A stretch of DNA of 13,484 bases. Origin: JBLHKW01 sp047618565 (lineage in GTDB: Bacteria; Planctomycetota; UBA1135; GCA-002686595). The notes under the pieces are model-generated. The model had not been told where the DNA came from, did no database searches, and saw nothing but the letters and a program-made list of their open reading frames with translations. The stretch spans positions 1 to 13,484 of the forward strand of contig JBLHKW010000138.1 in NCBI GenBank assembly GCA_047618565.1, in the 5' to 3' direction. A program made the translations under genes and the position numbers. Of the stretch, positions 13,015 to 13,484 are shown in pieces (within the stretch, counting starts at the first letter, position 1; the number at the start of each line of letters is the position of its first letter).

Positions 13015-13484
13015 CTACTTGCGCGATTCGTGGGGTTTGAACGGCTCGAAGCTCGCGCCCTCGAAGGTGTAGATCCCGTGCTCGACCGTACCGATCCAGA
13101 GCTTGCCGTCTTGGTCGCAGTAGATGGTGATCGCGTACGCTCCGCCGTCGATGGCGTAACGCGTGACGTCTTCACCGTCGTACTTCCAGACGCCATCATA
13201 TCCGCACGCCAACCATAGAGCCCCCGCGTCGTCTTCGGTCATGGACGGGTAGTAGGTGAAGTTCTTGTCCGTGTCCGAGCGGGCGTCGGGCAGGCCTTCC
13301 TTCTTCTCGTACTTGATGAGGCTGTGTCCGTTCTCAATTTCGATCTTGGACGAGATCTGGAATCGGTGGCGTGTGTTGGTGACCCAGAAATCGCCAGATC
13401 GGTCCTCGTAGATCGAGCGAATACCGAAGGCTCCCCCGTCGGGCGTCGTGGTCAGATGCTCCTCGTACATCCAGCTCAGAGCCT
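13015..13484 (-). CDS. Two-component-regulator-type beta-propeller protein, 3' end only
   Basis: The frame is open to the right window edge (residues LSWMYEEHL at the edge), so the start lies outside; the ATG at 13470 is probably internal. The 156 visible residues contain three propeller strands-and-turns of the Reg_prop type: FGIRSIYEDRSGDFWVTNT, YYPSMTEDDAGALWLACG with VWKYDGEDVTRY, and AITIYCDQDGKLWIGT with GIYTFEGASFEPF. The protein ends with the last blade and has no kinase or HTH domain after it, so it is a free sensor or binding propeller rather than a hybrid histidine kinase. Such propellers are common in exported planctomycete and Bacteroidota proteins. The next gene begins 24 bases downstream. 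Confidence 0.85.
   Translation of the reverse strand, partial: ALSWMYEEHLTTTPDGGAFGIRSIYEDRSGDFWVTNTRHRFQISSKIEIENGHSLIKYEKKEGLPDARSDTDKNFTYYPSMTEDDAGALWLACGYDGVWKYDGEDVTRYAIDGGAYAITIYCDQDGKLWIGTVEHGIYTFEGASFEPFKPHESRK

Overview
The window is a GC-rich bacterial segment, most likely from a member of the Planctomycetota (probably uncultured). The lineage call rests on three things: a secreted protein with a DCNGNG-type calcium-loop motif and a C-terminal FFYG...GDGxxCVGG...QYW domain that I associate with large planctomycete genomes; several secreted or lipoprotein-type proteins (a FGE/SUMF-fold lipoprotein, a metallo-beta-lactamase-fold lipoprotein, a seven-bladed-propeller fragment, a 15-residue-repeat surface protein); and mostly weak or absent Shine-Dalgarno sites. 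This is inference from family knowledge; no search was run.

Left part (about 1-6230) looks like an accessory or mobile region. Two copies of a small-protein plus AbiEii-like nucleotidyltransferase module flank a Fic-family gene. The left copy keeps the small protein but only the first codons of the nucleotidyltransferase. The right copy keeps a 5'-truncated small protein and a nucleotidyltransferase that looks chimeric and lacks one catalytic aspartate. The Fic gene between them (523-1890, minus) has a wHTH domain and a degenerate Fic motif (QPFEDVNKR). Then, all on the minus strand and therefore transcribed right to left, come a tyrosine recombinase (5198-6232), a wHTH-GHKL ATPase-STAS-like (DUF4325) protein (4084-5148) and a canonical Fic AMPylator-like protein (2730-3905). 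Four TGACGAT repeats lie across the recombinase/ATPase boundary, and phased TGGCGC repeats plus an inverted repeat lie upstream of the first Fic gene.

Right part (about 6500-13484) is secreted and metabolic cargo typical of planctomycetes: a secreted protein (6514-7686, plus), a recombinase N-terminal remnant and a perfect 18-bp hairpin (7708-7808), a methanethiol S-methyltransferase (MddA-like, minus), a frameshifted secreted TPR protein (plus), a FGE-fold lipoprotein (minus), an MBL-fold lipoprotein (minus), a repeat-rich surface protein (minus), a relic of a second FGE gene, a short prenyltransferase/cyclase C-terminus-like gene and the 3' end of a propeller gene cut by the window edge.

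No rRNA, tRNA, CRISPR array or intact insertion sequence was seen. The most interesting candidate for an undescribed system is the minus-strand group recombinase - HTH/GHKL/STAS-like protein - Fic, with its own direct-repeat array, next to the decayed nucleotidyltransferase modules and a divergent Fic protein. It looks like a defence or regulation island, but that is not demonstrated by the sequence alone.
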